From CAZHHH01 sp052400685 (GTDB lineage: Bacteria; Bacteroidota; Bacteroidia; Bacteroidales; Marinilabiliaceae), in the NCBI GenBank assembly GCA_052400685.1, contig JBQTGJ010000008.1: DNA of 64,000 nucleotides; one strand, written 5' to 3'. This document shows, one piece after another, positions 26,083-34,224 of the stretch. The notes under the pieces are model-generated. The model saw only the letters and a list, made by a program, of their open reading frames with translations, had not been told where the DNA came from and searched no databases. The translations under genes and the position numbers were made by a program. How positions within the stretch are numbered: position 1 is the stretch's first letter; each line of letters begins with the position of its first letter.

Positions 26083-26535
26083 ATGCGGGTTGTTATTCAA
26101 AGAGTAAAGAGTGCTTCGGTATCCACGTCCAATGGTTACAATCGGTCCATAAAGAAAGGTTTGCTCGTTTTGGTGGGAATTGAACATGCCGATGATCAAA
26201 CAGATGTTGAATGGCTGGTTGGTAAGATTTCCGGGTTACGTATTTTTGATGATGATAACGGTGTTATGAATTTATCAGTTCAGGCTGTTAACGGCGAAGT
26301 GTTGGTTGTTAGTCAGTTTACGCTTCATGCCAGTACGAAAAGGGGAAATCGTCCATCATATATTAAAGCGGCTCCACCGGAGTTTTCAATTCCATTGTAC
26401 GAGCGCTTTGTGAAAGAGATGGCGCGAAGTTTGGGCAAACCTGTGCCGACGGGTGTTTTTGGCGCAAATATGGAGGTGTCGTTGATTAACGACGGACCTG
26501 TGACTATCATTATAGATTCTAAACAAAGAGAATAG
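26083..26535 (+). CDS. dtd: D-aminoacyl-tRNA deacylase
   Basis: A 150-residue DTD that hydrolyses D-aminoacyl-tRNA and glycyl-tRNA(Ala). The N-terminal MRVVIQRVKSASV, the catalytic SQFTLHAST and the C-terminal Gly-cisPro region (NDGPVT) match the family, and length is standard. The next gene, a nucleotide pyrophosphohydrolase, starts 1 bp after its stop, and deoC follows 320 bp later. Confidence 0.95.
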   Translation: MRVVIQRVKSASVSTSNGYNRSIKKGLLVLVGIEHADDQTDVEWLVGKISGLRIFDDDNGVMNLSVQAVNGEVLVVSQFTLHASTKRGNRPSYIKAAPPEFSIPLYERFVKEMARSLGKPVPTGVFGANMEVSLINDGPVTIIIDSKQRE

Positions 26536-26536
26536 T

Positions 26537-26872
26537 ATGACCATTGAAGAGGCACAAAAAAAGGTGGACCAATGGATCGAAACCATTGGCGTTAGATATT
26601 TTAGTGAACTAACCAATACTGCCGTTCTGATGGAAGAAGTCGGCGAGTTGGCTCGGATCATGGCCCGTCGTTACGGCGAACAGTCCTTTAAAGATGGGGA
26701 GGAAGGTTCCGATGAAAGATTGGCAGATGAAATGGCCGATGTTTTATGGGTGCTTATTTGTTTGGCGAACCAAACGGGCGTTGATTTGACAGAGGCTTTG
26801 AGTAAAAATTTTCAAAAAAAATCAATACGTGATGCCATGCGACATAAAAGTAATGCTAAATTGAAGCCTTAA
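26537..26872 (+). CDS. MazG-like nucleotide pyrophosphohydrolase
   Basis: A 111-residue all-helical NTP pyrophosphohydrolase of the MazG/iMazG superfamily. The Mg-binding motifs are EEVGELARI (about 34-42) and DEMADVLW (about 68-75). It probably hydrolyses a non-canonical or excess (d)NTP to the monophosphate; the substrate is unknown. It is translationally adjacent to dtd, with a 1-bp gap, so both may act in housekeeping of damaged substrates. Confidence 0.85.
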   Translation: MTIEEAQKKVDQWIETIGVRYFSELTNTAVLMEEVGELARIMARRYGEQSFKDGEEGSDERLADEMADVLWVLICLANQTGVDLTEALSKNFQKKSIRDAMRHKSNAKLKP

Positions 26873-27019
26873 TTGTGGCAGGCAATTATAGTCGTGTTTT
26901 CCTTAAAACTCTAATGGCAGATCAGGGCAGTGTATTTTTGAGTCTTTAGAAATCAGAATTTTACGCTATTTTGAAATCGGGAGTTGAGACGATGATGACT
27001 TTATGTTTTTGGCAATATA
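26873..27019. other. Non-coding part of dtd-deoC spacer
   Basis: No ORF, RNA or clear motif seen. The remaining part of this spacer (27020-27172) is a degenerate palindromic element. Confidence 0.5.
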
Positions 27020-27172
27020 TGCTTGTTCATGGAGGCGGTACTTTAGTTAATAAGTTCACATTTGAGGCTTGTGAAGTCATAAAATTAAAGGCGTTACCTT
27101 TTTGTAAATAACTGCTTTTATGGGAAGCGTCGCGCTGAAGTTGTACTTTTATAGACGGACTTTGAATAGGAG
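27020..27172 (-). repeat. Palindromic intergenic element, degenerate reverse copy
   Basis: In reverse orientation it keeps GAGGCTTGTGAAGTCATAAAA, GTTACCTTTTTGTAAATAACT, GCTTTTATG, GCGCTGAAGTTG and the end TTATAGACGGACTTTGAATAG. The left arm is heavily changed. It lies 20 bp upstream of deoC. Confidence 0.7.
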
Positions 27173-27192
27173 AGACCTAAAATTTTATTATA

Positions 27193-28068
27193 ATGAAAAT
27201 GAATTCTTTGTTTGAGGAATTTTCGGATGATTTTGCTGCTATACCTGTTTTTGACCCTGCTCGGTTGGGTAATTCAGATTCTACGGCTAATTTATTAAAG
27301 AAAATATTCAGTTGTATTGATTTAACTTCTTTAAAAACAACTGATAGTAGTAATTCTATTGAGACTTTTTGTGAGAAAGTTGCTGATTTTCCTGAAACGT
27401 TTCCCGAAATGCCTAACGTGGCTGCGGTGTGCGTGTATCCTGTTTTTGCATCTATTCCTTCTACTAAATTGAAAGGATTGTCGGTTAAAAGAGCGGTTGT
27501 TTCGGCATGTTTTCCGTCGTCTCAAACGTTTCTGGAGACAAAGGTCGATGAATGTAAAAGAGCCGTTTATTTTGGGGCTAATGAAGTCGATATAGTCATC
27601 TCGGCCGGTGAATTCCTCGAAGGGAATTATGAATTTGTGGCTGAAGAGATTGCTTCCATTAAAAAGGTTATAGGTAATGCGCTTCTTAAAGTTATTCTTG
27701 AAACCGGAGTTCTTGATACGGACGAAAATATATGGAAGGCCTCTTTGTTAGCTATGGAGGCTGGTGCTGATTTTATTAAGACATCGACCGGAAAGCTGGA
27801 ACCAGCAGCCACACCGCAGGCAGCCTGGATTATGACGCATGCTATTCTGGCTTTTTCGAAACGACGTAAGCGGATGGTGGGATTTAAGCCGGCAGGAGGT
27901 ATTGCATCGGTGGATGAGGCTTTGGTATACTGGCGTATACAGGAAAAGGTGCTTGGAGAGGAATGGTTGAGCCCCGAATTGTTTCGGATTGGCGCCAGTC
28001 GTTTGGCCAATAACCTGCTTTCTGCTATTGCTCAATTAGAGGGGAAACCGGATGTTAAATGGTTCTAA
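27193..28068 (+). CDS. deoC: Deoxyribose-phosphate aldolase
   Basis: A 291-residue DeoC of the longer (E. coli-like) class. It cleaves 2-deoxyribose 5-phosphate to glyceraldehyde 3-phosphate and acetaldehyde in deoxynucleoside catabolism. KVILETGVL (with one active-site lysine) and DFIKTSTGK (Schiff-base lysine) are present, plus GFKPAGGI, the second lysine region. The start may be ATG 27193 or 27199. A strong intrinsic terminator follows within 25 bp. Confidence 0.93.
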   Translation: MKMNSLFEEFSDDFAAIPVFDPARLGNSDSTANLLKKIFSCIDLTSLKTTDSSNSIETFCEKVADFPETFPEMPNVAAVCVYPVFASIPSTKLKGLSVKRAVVSACFPSSQTFLETKVDECKRAVYFGANEVDIVISAGEFLEGNYEFVAEEIASIKKVIGNALLKVILETGVLDTDENIWKASLLAMEAGADFIKTSTGKLEPAATPQAAWIMTHAILAFSKRRKRMVGFKPAGGIASVDEALVYWRIQEKVLGEEWLSPELFRIGASRLANNLLSAIAQLEGKPDVKWF

Positions 28069-28089
28069 ATTGACCGTTTTGGTTAATCG

Positions 28090-28119
28090 GGAGTCCTGCC
28101 TTAGGGGACTCTTTTTTTT
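28090..28119 (+). terminator. Intrinsic terminator of deoC
   Basis: Stem GAGTCC/GGACTC with a 9-base loop, followed by eight T residues, 22 bp after the deoC stop. Confidence 0.85.
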
Positions 28120-28171
28120 GTTCTGCAGTGGATTGTTTAATCTGAATTTTTTTGTTTTTGTGATTTGGGTT

Positions 28172-29146
28172 TTACATTCTTCGGGTTGTGGTGAAATACA
28201 CCAGTTCAATTAACGACGCACGAGCTTCAGATTCTGGGTAACTGTTTAGTATTTTTAATGCCTCGTCACGAAAGTGTGTCATACGTTCTTTGGCATATCC
28301 AATGCCGCCACGTTCTTTTACCATCTGCATAATGAGTGCTATTTTTTTCTCATTCTTGTGATGACGTTTAATGGTGCGCAGAACTTTTCGTTTCTCACCA
28401 TTATTCATTTGATTCAGCACATATATAAGCGGCAGTGTTATTTTCTTTTCTTTCAGGTCGTTGCCCGTAGGTTTGCCTGCGAGGTTGGTTTTTTCATAAT
28501 CAAGAAGATCGTCGCGAATCTGAAAAGCCATCCCCAAAGCCGTTCCAAAGTCGTGCATTTTTTGCAGCTGCTCGGTAGATGCTTTTACCGAATAGGCGCC
28601 TGCTTTGGTACAGGCTGCTATAAGCGTGGCCGTTTTTTTGCGAATGACCTCATAATAAACTTCTTCAGTAATATTGAGCTGACGTGATTTTTCAATCTGT
28701 AACAATTCCCCTTCGCTCATTTCTTTTACAGCTTCTGACACGACTTCCAAAACGCCTATTTGCCCTGTTTTTAGGGCGCTGATAAGTCCGACGGATAAGA
28801 AGTAATCGCCCACTAAAACGGCTATTTTTGAGCGCCACAATGCATTGATGGAGAAAAATCCCCTTCGTTGATAGGTTTCATCCACCACATCGTCATGAAT
28901 TAAAGTGGCCGAATGCAATAGTTCTATGAGGCCCGCGGCAGTGAAACTCGCTTCACCAATCGTTCCATTTAATTTGGCCGATAAAAATACCAACATCGGA
29001 CGCATCTGCTTGCCTTTACGCCGAAGCAGGTAATTGGTGATAATCGTCAGCAACGGAATCCGCGAGTTTAATTGAGTCCTGAAATAAGACTCAAATGATT
29101 TCATTTCCGCGGCTATCGGTGCTTTAATTTTTGATGTTGTATTCAT
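28172..29146 (-). CDS. Polyprenyl diphosphate synthase
   Basis: A 324-residue trans-prenyltransferase. It has the first aspartate-rich motif LIHDDVVDE and the second QIRDDLLDY, and a GKPTGNDLKEKKITLPLIY stretch shared with IspB-like enzymes. It chain-elongates isoprenyl diphosphate, probably making the menaquinone side chain; product length cannot be read safely. It is monocistronic with a TATTTTTG -7 element just upstream. Confidence 0.9.
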   Translation of the reverse strand: MNTTSKIKAPIAAEMKSFESYFRTQLNSRIPLLTIITNYLLRRKGKQMRPMLVFLSAKLNGTIGEASFTAAGLIELLHSATLIHDDVVDETYQRRGFFSINALWRSKIAVLVGDYFLSVGLISALKTGQIGVLEVVSEAVKEMSEGELLQIEKSRQLNITEEVYYEVIRKKTATLIAACTKAGAYSVKASTEQLQKMHDFGTALGMAFQIRDDLLDYEKTNLAGKPTGNDLKEKKITLPLIYVLNQMNNGEKRKVLRTIKRHHKNEKKIALIMQMVKERGGIGYAKERMTHFRDEALKILNSYPESEARASLIELVYFTTTRRM

Positions 29147-29165
29147 GTAGTCGTTTGATAAACCT

Positions 29166-29173
29166 CAAAAATA
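29166..29173 (-). promoter_or_regulatory. Candidate -7 element of the prenyl synthase gene
   Basis: CAAAAATA on the plus strand reads TATTTTTG toward the gene, 19 bp before the ATG. Confidence 0.5.
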
Positions 29174-29371
29174 GTAATTATTTAGACAGATTCTCAGGAA
29201 TTTTTCTTAAAAGCTACAGTATCAACATTTCCATTTGGTTTAAAATTCTGAATTTAGGGTCTTGTTTCTTGTCAGGCAGCAATAGGCGTGTGAATGGGCT
29301 TTTTAACAAATTAATTACATATAAATAGTTAAATATTTTAAATGTAATATAATACGCTCTTTTATTCTTCT

Positions 29372-29379
29372 TATCTTTG
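29372..29379 (+). promoter_or_regulatory. Candidate -7 element of the ArsR-type gene
   Basis: TATCTTTG matches TAnnTTTG, 85 bp before the preferred start at 29465. Confidence 0.5.
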
Positions 29380-29464
29380 TGGTTCATACTACAAAACCAT
29401 TTTGTTGGTAGGCTGTTTATTCGTTGATTATAGAAATACAAAATGGCAGATATTTGTTAAAATT

Positions 29465-29794
29465 ATGGAAATGGAAAAAGTTGCCCCGCTGAATGTAAAA
29501 ATTAAGGACCTTGATCCTGCGGCTCTCGAGCGTGCAGCAAGTATGCTTAAAGCCATTGCACATCCTATGCGCATTGCTATTATTTCTCATCTGGAAGATG
29601 GGAAGAAGTTAACGGTTACCGAAATTCATAATTTGTTAAACATAGAGCAAAGCACCACTTCTCATCATTTGGGAATTTTAAAGGATAAGGGTGTTTTAAC
29701 TTCTTTGCGTGAAGGAAAAAATACCTATTACTTTTTGAAGCACGATAGCTTGCGTAATATTATTGATTGCGTAAGTAAATGTAGTGTAGGTTGA
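29465..29794 (+). CDS. ArsR-family winged-helix regulator
   Basis: A 109-residue ArsR/SmtB-type repressor. It contains the winged-helix segment MLKAIAHPMRIAIISHL, the recognition helix STTSHHLGIL, and a wing (LREGKNTYYFL). The only metal-ligand candidates are two cysteines near the C terminus (DCVSKC), so the effector is uncertain. ATG 29465 is preferred over an upstream in-frame start at 29402, because the extension looks non-coding and ATG 29471 also follows. It is single-gene, 86 bp before queD. Confidence 0.85.
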   Translation: MEMEKVAPLNVKIKDLDPAALERAASMLKAIAHPMRIAIISHLEDGKKLTVTEIHNLLNIEQSTTSHHLGILKDKGVLTSLREGKNTYYFLKHDSLRNIIDCVSKCSVG

Positions 29795-29880
29795 TAAATG
29801 GTATTTGTTGAAGTCTTTAATTTAATAGTATTTGGTTTGAATTTGAGCGAGAGCTCATTATTCTTCTAATATTTTTGTTA

Positions 29881-30330
29881 ATGGTAAAAATAAGACTTAC
29901 TAAGGAGTTCCGTTTTGAGATGGCACATGCCTTGTACAATTATGACGGGTTGTGCAAAAATATACACGGACACTCATACATTTTGCAGGTTACAGTTATT
30001 GGTGAACCTATAACCGAATCCAATAATCCAAAATTGGGTATGGTGATGGATTTTGGTGAACTGAAAACCATCGTGAATCGTGAAATTGTTTCAAAGCTCG
30101 ATCATGCAGTGGTCATTGGTGATACTTATCCCAAAAAATATGTGGCTGATTTAAGGGGAATGACCGACCGTCTTTTTGTGTTTAACTATCAGCCTACCTG
30201 CGAAAATATGCTTCTTGACTTTGTGCAACGTATTCAGCCTTATTTACCGGATGGTGTTGAACTTTTTAGTCTTAAACTACACGAAACTGCCAACTCCTTT
30301 GCGGAATGGTACGCCGCCGACAATAAATAG
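29881..30330 (+). CDS. queD: 6-pyruvoyl-tetrahydropterin / 6-carboxytetrahydropterin synthase family
   Basis: A 149-residue T-fold enzyme. The zinc-binding histidines are in FEMAHAL and NIHGHSY. The cysteine of GLCKNIHGH is the catalytic residue seen in QueD, and a C-terminal LHETANSFAEW carries the substrate glutamate. It most likely makes 6-carboxytetrahydropterin for queuosine synthesis, although the folate/biopterin branch cannot be excluded because no queC or queE is nearby. ATG 29881 is preferred to TTG 29875. Confidence 0.83.
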   Translation: MVKIRLTKEFRFEMAHALYNYDGLCKNIHGHSYILQVTVIGEPITESNNPKLGMVMDFGELKTIVNREIVSKLDHAVVIGDTYPKKYVADLRGMTDRLFVFNYQPTCENMLLDFVQRIQPYLPDGVELFSLKLHETANSFAEWYAADNK

Positions 30331-30387
30331 TTTTTCTGATAAACAATCTTTATTTTAGCATGATTATTAATGCTAAAATAAAACGGC

Positions 30388-33174
30388 ATGTCCGAAAATA
30401 AGAAAACGCTATTTTTACTGGATGCGTATGCTTTGATCTTCAGGGCTTATTATGCATTTATCCGTGCTCCGCGAATTAACTCCAAGGGGCTGAATACCTC
30501 TGCTATCTATGGGTTTGTTAATGCTTTATGGGATATTGTTCAGCGCGAAAATCCATCGCATCTGGCGGTAGCCATTGATTTTGCCGGGCCTACTTTTAGG
30601 AATAAGATGTACAGTGAGTACAAGGCCAACCGCGAATCTACACCTGAAGATATTAAGAAGGCCGTTCCTTACATCCGGCAAATTTTAAAAGCTTTACGAA
30701 TTCCCTTGCTGGAAATTGAGGGGTTTGAAGCCGATGACGTGATTGGCACATTGGCTTTAAGAGCTGGTGAGGAGGGGTTTGATACTTATATGGTTACACC
30801 CGATAAAGATTACGCACAGCTTGTAAATGAACGTGTTAAGATGTATAAACCGAAGGCACGTGGTAACGATATTGAAATTTTGGGCCCCGATGAGATCCGA
30901 ACGAATTTTAATGTGCCGGAACCCATTAATGTTATTGATATTTTGGCTTTGTGGGGTGATTCGGCCGATAATGTACCAGGTTGCCCGGGAGTTGGTGAAA
31001 AGCGGTCTAAGGAGATGGTGGCTAAGTATCATAATATTGATAACATATATGCTCATATCGACGATTTTTCGGGTAAGCAGAAGGAAAATTTAATTAATTT
31101 CAGGGAACAGGTTGAGCTGGCGCGTAAATTGGTGACCATTCACACTGAGGTGCCTTTAGATGCTAAATCGGATGATTTTATCAGATCGGAACCCGATTTG
31201 GAAGCCTTAAAGAATATTTTTGAGGAGTTGGAATTCCGGACGTTGTGGAAGCGCATATCCGGAAAGGAGCTAACTCAGGCCAAAGCACAACCCATGCAGA
31301 CTTCTTTGTTTGGCGATGATAGTCCTGTTGTCCAGGCAGTAGATGACGACAGTATTAATTTTAAATCTATTGATGAAGTTAAGCATCAATACTTTTTGGT
31401 GGATAATGAGATGGCTGTTGATTCGTTGGCGATGGAACTGGCTATGCAGACCGAATTTTGTTTTGATACGGAAACCACCGGTTTAAATGTGCGTGAAGAC
31501 GCGCTTCTTGGAATTGCTTTTTCGTGGAACGTTCATGAAGGTTATTATCTGGTTTTGCCGCCTGAAAGGGATAAAGCAAAGGAATTACTCGATAAGTTTC
31601 GTCATGCGTTTGACAATCCCGGATGTCTTAAAATAGGCCAGAATATAAAGTTTGATCTGTTAATGTTACGCCAATATGGTATTAATGTCGGGGGCCCGTT
31701 GTTCGACACAATGGTGGCGCATCATTTGTTGCAGCCCGGGTTGAAACATAACATGGATTATCTCTCGGAAGTTTATCTGCATTATCGTCCCGTTAGTATT
31801 GAGTCGTTAATAGGTTCCAAAGGTAAGAACCAGGGGAACATGCGCGATGTAGATGTTCAACTGGTAAAGGAATATGCCTGTGAAGATGCCGATGTGACTT
31901 TTCAATTAAAGCAGATTCTTTATAAGGAGCTTCAGGATGCTGCGTTAACAGGTTTTTTTGAAACTGTGGAAATGCCATTGGTACGTGTGTTGGCTCAGAT
32001 GGAAGAGGAAGGCGCCCGAATCGATACGGCTGTGTTGAAGCAAACGGCATTGGAGCTGGAAGAAAAGCTGGACGGCATACAAAAGGAGATTATTGATATG
32101 GCTGGCATGACATTTAATGTGAACAGCCCTAAGCAGGTGGGTGAGGTTTTATTTGAGCATTTAAAAATTGAGGGTAAAGCATCCAAAACCAAGACGGGAC
32201 AATTTTCCACCAGCGAGGAGAATCTTCAAAAGTTACGCGATAAACATCCTATTATTGGTCTGATACTGGAGCAACGTGGTCTTAAGAAGCTGTTGTCTAC
32301 TTATGTGTACGCGTTACCTCAATTGGTAGATAAACATACAGGGCGTATTCATACCAGTTACAATCAGGCGGTGGTGGTTACCGGCCGTCTCAGTAGTACG
32401 AATCCTAATTTACAGAATATTCCCATTCGTGATGACGAAGGAAAGGTGATGCGTAAAGCGTTTGTGCCACGTCAAAAGGATTGGCTTTTTTTCAGTGCAG
32501 ACTATTCGCAGGTGGAATTACGTTTGATGGCTCATTTAAGTGGCGATGCGCATTTGGTTGATGCTTTTCGTCGTGGTGAAGATATACATGCAGCTACTGC
32601 AGCGCGTATTTTTAAGGTTTCCATCAGTGAAGTGACTTCTGATATGAGGCGGAAAGCTAAGACGGCTAATTTTGGTATTATTTACGGCATTTCTGCCTTC
32701 GGATTGTCTGAGCGGCTCAATATACCAAGGGGAGAAGCAAAGGCTATTATTGATGGTTATTTTGAGAGTTTCCCGGGGGTTAAATTATTTATGGAAGCCT
32801 GCATTGCCACAGCACGCGAAAAGGGGTATGTGGAAACCTTATCCGGCCGTAGGCGTTATTTACCTGATATTAATTCGCGTAATGCCGTGGTTCGTGGCGT
32901 GGCCGAACGAAATGCCATTAACGCACCCATTCAGGGAACGGCGGCTGATATTATAAAAAAGGCCATGGTCGATATTCAGACTGTATTGGCTGAGAAACAG
33001 CTTCAATCGAAGATGATTCTTCAGGTTCATGATGAATTGAACTTCGATGTGGCACCCGGTGAACTGGAAGTATTAAGATCTATTGTGATAGAAAAGATGC
33101 AATCGGCATACGCACTTGATGTACCTCTGTTGGTCGATACCGGAGTGGGGCAGAACTGGCTCGATGCCCATTGA
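30388..33174 (+). CDS. polA: DNA polymerase I
   Basis: A 928-residue PolA with three active-looking domains. The 5-prime nuclease (about 1-290) has FEADDVIG and DSADNVPG. The 3-prime exonuclease (about 340-530) has DTETTGL, GQNIKFD and CEDADVT, so proofreading residues are kept. The family A polymerase (about 560-928) has DYSQVELR, RRKAKTANFGIIYG and QVHDEL. It fills gaps in repair and removes Okazaki primers. A degenerate palindromic element begins 4 bp after its stop. Confidence 0.97.
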   Translation: MSENKKTLFLLDAYALIFRAYYAFIRAPRINSKGLNTSAIYGFVNALWDIVQRENPSHLAVAIDFAGPTFRNKMYSEYKANRESTPEDIKKAVPYIRQILKALRIPLLEIEGFEADDVIGTLALRAGEEGFDTYMVTPDKDYAQLVNERVKMYKPKARGNDIEILGPDEIRTNFNVPEPINVIDILALWGDSADNVPGCPGVGEKRSKEMVAKYHNIDNIYAHIDDFSGKQKENLINFREQVELARKLVTIHTEVPLDAKSDDFIRSEPDLEALKNIFEELEFRTLWKRISGKELTQAKAQPMQTSLFGDDSPVVQAVDDDSINFKSIDEVKHQYFLVDNEMAVDSLAMELAMQTEFCFDTETTGLNVREDALLGIAFSWNVHEGYYLVLPPERDKAKELLDKFRHAFDNPGCLKIGQNIKFDLLMLRQYGINVGGPLFDTMVAHHLLQPGLKHNMDYLSEVYLHYRPVSIESLIGSKGKNQGNMRDVDVQLVKEYACEDADVTFQLKQILYKELQDAALTGFFETVEMPLVRVLAQMEEEGARIDTAVLKQTALELEEKLDGIQKEIIDMAGMTFNVNSPKQVGEVLFEHLKIEGKASKTKTGQFSTSEENLQKLRDKHPIIGLILEQRGLKKLLSTYVYALPQLVDKHTGRIHTSYNQAVVVTGRLSSTNPNLQNIPIRDDEGKVMRKAFVPRQKDWLFFSADYSQVELRLMAHLSGDAHLVDAFRRGEDIHAATAARIFKVSISEVTSDMRRKAKTANFGIIYGISAFGLSERLNIPRGEAKAIIDGYFESFPGVKLFMEACIATAREKGYVETLSGRRRYLPDINSRNAVVRGVAERNAINAPIQGTAADIIKKAMVDIQTVLAEKQLQSKMILQVHDELNFDVAPGELEVLRSIVIEKMQSAYALDVPLLVDTGVGQNWLDAH

Positions 33175-33177
33175 TAA

Positions 33178-33300
33178 TTGGCGCTTGCAAGAAAACTCCT
33201 GTGGCACATAAAAAAGCTTCATTTTAGATGCTTTCGAAGCCAGAAAAATTATGATGTTGTTAATGATTATTTTGAACGCGGGCGTAACGAAAAAAAACGT
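33178..33300 (-). repeat. Palindromic intergenic element, degenerate reverse copy
   Basis: In reverse orientation it keeps GCTTGCAAGAAAACTC (B2-type end), GCTTTCGAAGCCAGAAAAA, TTAATGATTATTTTGAACGC and GGGCGTAACG. It starts 4 bp after the polA stop. The rest of the spacer to 33519 shows nothing recognisable. Confidence 0.6.
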
Positions 33301-33519
33301 TTATCTTGGCAACCCAATTTTAATGAAATTAGGACGGGAAACCGGCTTTACGAATCTGTTTTATCAAGTCGTTTGCAAACAACAACCTTAAAACTTTAGG
33401 CCTTGTTCGGAGCTGCAGTCAGAGGTCTTTTTGGGACTTTAATCAGATCAGGCAGATAAACGGATATTCATTAATTTTTTTAATTTTAAAGGCGTGTAAC
33501 TGATAAATTTAGAATAAAC

Positions 33520-33996
33520 GTGGATCTCTTTTTTGTTATTTTGGGCATCCTGTTACTTTTGACAGGTATTGTGGGATGTGTATTGCCAGTGTTGCCGGGT
33601 CCACCTATTAGCTATGTGGCGTTGCTAATGCTACAGCTTACCCATTGGGGTCATTTTTCTTCGGGATTTTTATGGGGAGGGGCTCTGGCTGCTGTGATCG
33701 TAACAATTTTGGACTATTGGGTGCCGGCCTGGGGAACAAGAAAGTTAGGAGGCAGTAAACGTGGCGTTTGGGGTGCCTCCATTGGTTTGCTAATTGGTTT
33801 TTTTGTGGGGCCGCTGGGTATGATTATTGGTTCTTTCATGGGTGCATTAATAGGTGAACTGTCCTATCATTCAGATACCACCCGCGCCCTCAAAGCGGCT
33901 ATTGGCTCTTTTATTGGCATCATTACAGGGATGGTTTTAAAATTGACGGTTTCTGTTTTTTTTGCCTGGCATTTTTTTAAGGAGTGGTTGTTTTAG
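33520..33996 (+). CDS. DUF456 domain membrane protein
   Basis: A 158-residue membrane protein with an N-terminal helix (FFVILGILLLLTGIVGCVLPVLPG), a second pair of helices, and glycine-rich segments (GVWGASIGLLIGFFVGPLGMIIGSFMGALIGE). This order is characteristic of DUF456, whose function is unknown. The start is GTG at 33520, since no ATG precedes the first helix. A perfect-stem terminator follows immediately. Confidence 0.82.
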   Translation: MDLFFVILGILLLLTGIVGCVLPVLPGPPISYVALLMLQLTHWGHFSSGFLWGGALAAVIVTILDYWVPAWGTRKLGGSKRGVWGASIGLLIGFFVGPLGMIIGSFMGALIGELSYHSDTTRALKAAIGSFIGIITGMVLKLTVSVFFAWHFFKEWLF

Positions 33997-34001
33997 CATA
34001 A

Positions 34002-34036
34002 AAAAAGCGATCTGATTATTTCAGATCGCTTTTTTT
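34002..34036 (+). terminator. Intrinsic terminator of the DUF456 gene
   Basis: A 14-bp perfect stem, AAAAAGCGATCTGA/TCAGATCGCTTTTT, with a 5-base loop and T-tract, 5 bp after the stop codon. Confidence 0.9.
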
Positions 34037-34076
34037 GTGTGTGCTTTGTTCTGATTTTACAGACAAACACTATTTA

Positions 34077-34224
34077 GAGCCTGTCCATAAACGAAGTGTT
34101 TGAAATATAAAGTTCAAATTCAAGGCTTGCGAAGTCATAAAATTCAAGGAGTTTACTTTTCGTAAATGACTGTTTTTATGACAAGCGTAACGCAGAAGTT
34201 GACTTTATAGACAAACACTATTTA
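34077..34224 (-). repeat. Palindromic intergenic element, complete reverse copy on ctp stop
   Basis: A full-length, near-consensus copy (148 bp) in reverse orientation. It has CTGTCCATAAACG at one end and CTTTATAGACAAACACTATTTA at the other, with the TGTTTTTATGACAAGC and GCTTGCGAAGTCATAAAA arms inside. Its outer TAAATAG supplies the stop codon of the S41 protease gene. Confidence 0.9.

Noticed and set aside
33178..33399. 73-residue ORF after polA
   Set aside because: It reads through a degenerate palindromic element; no family resemblance.
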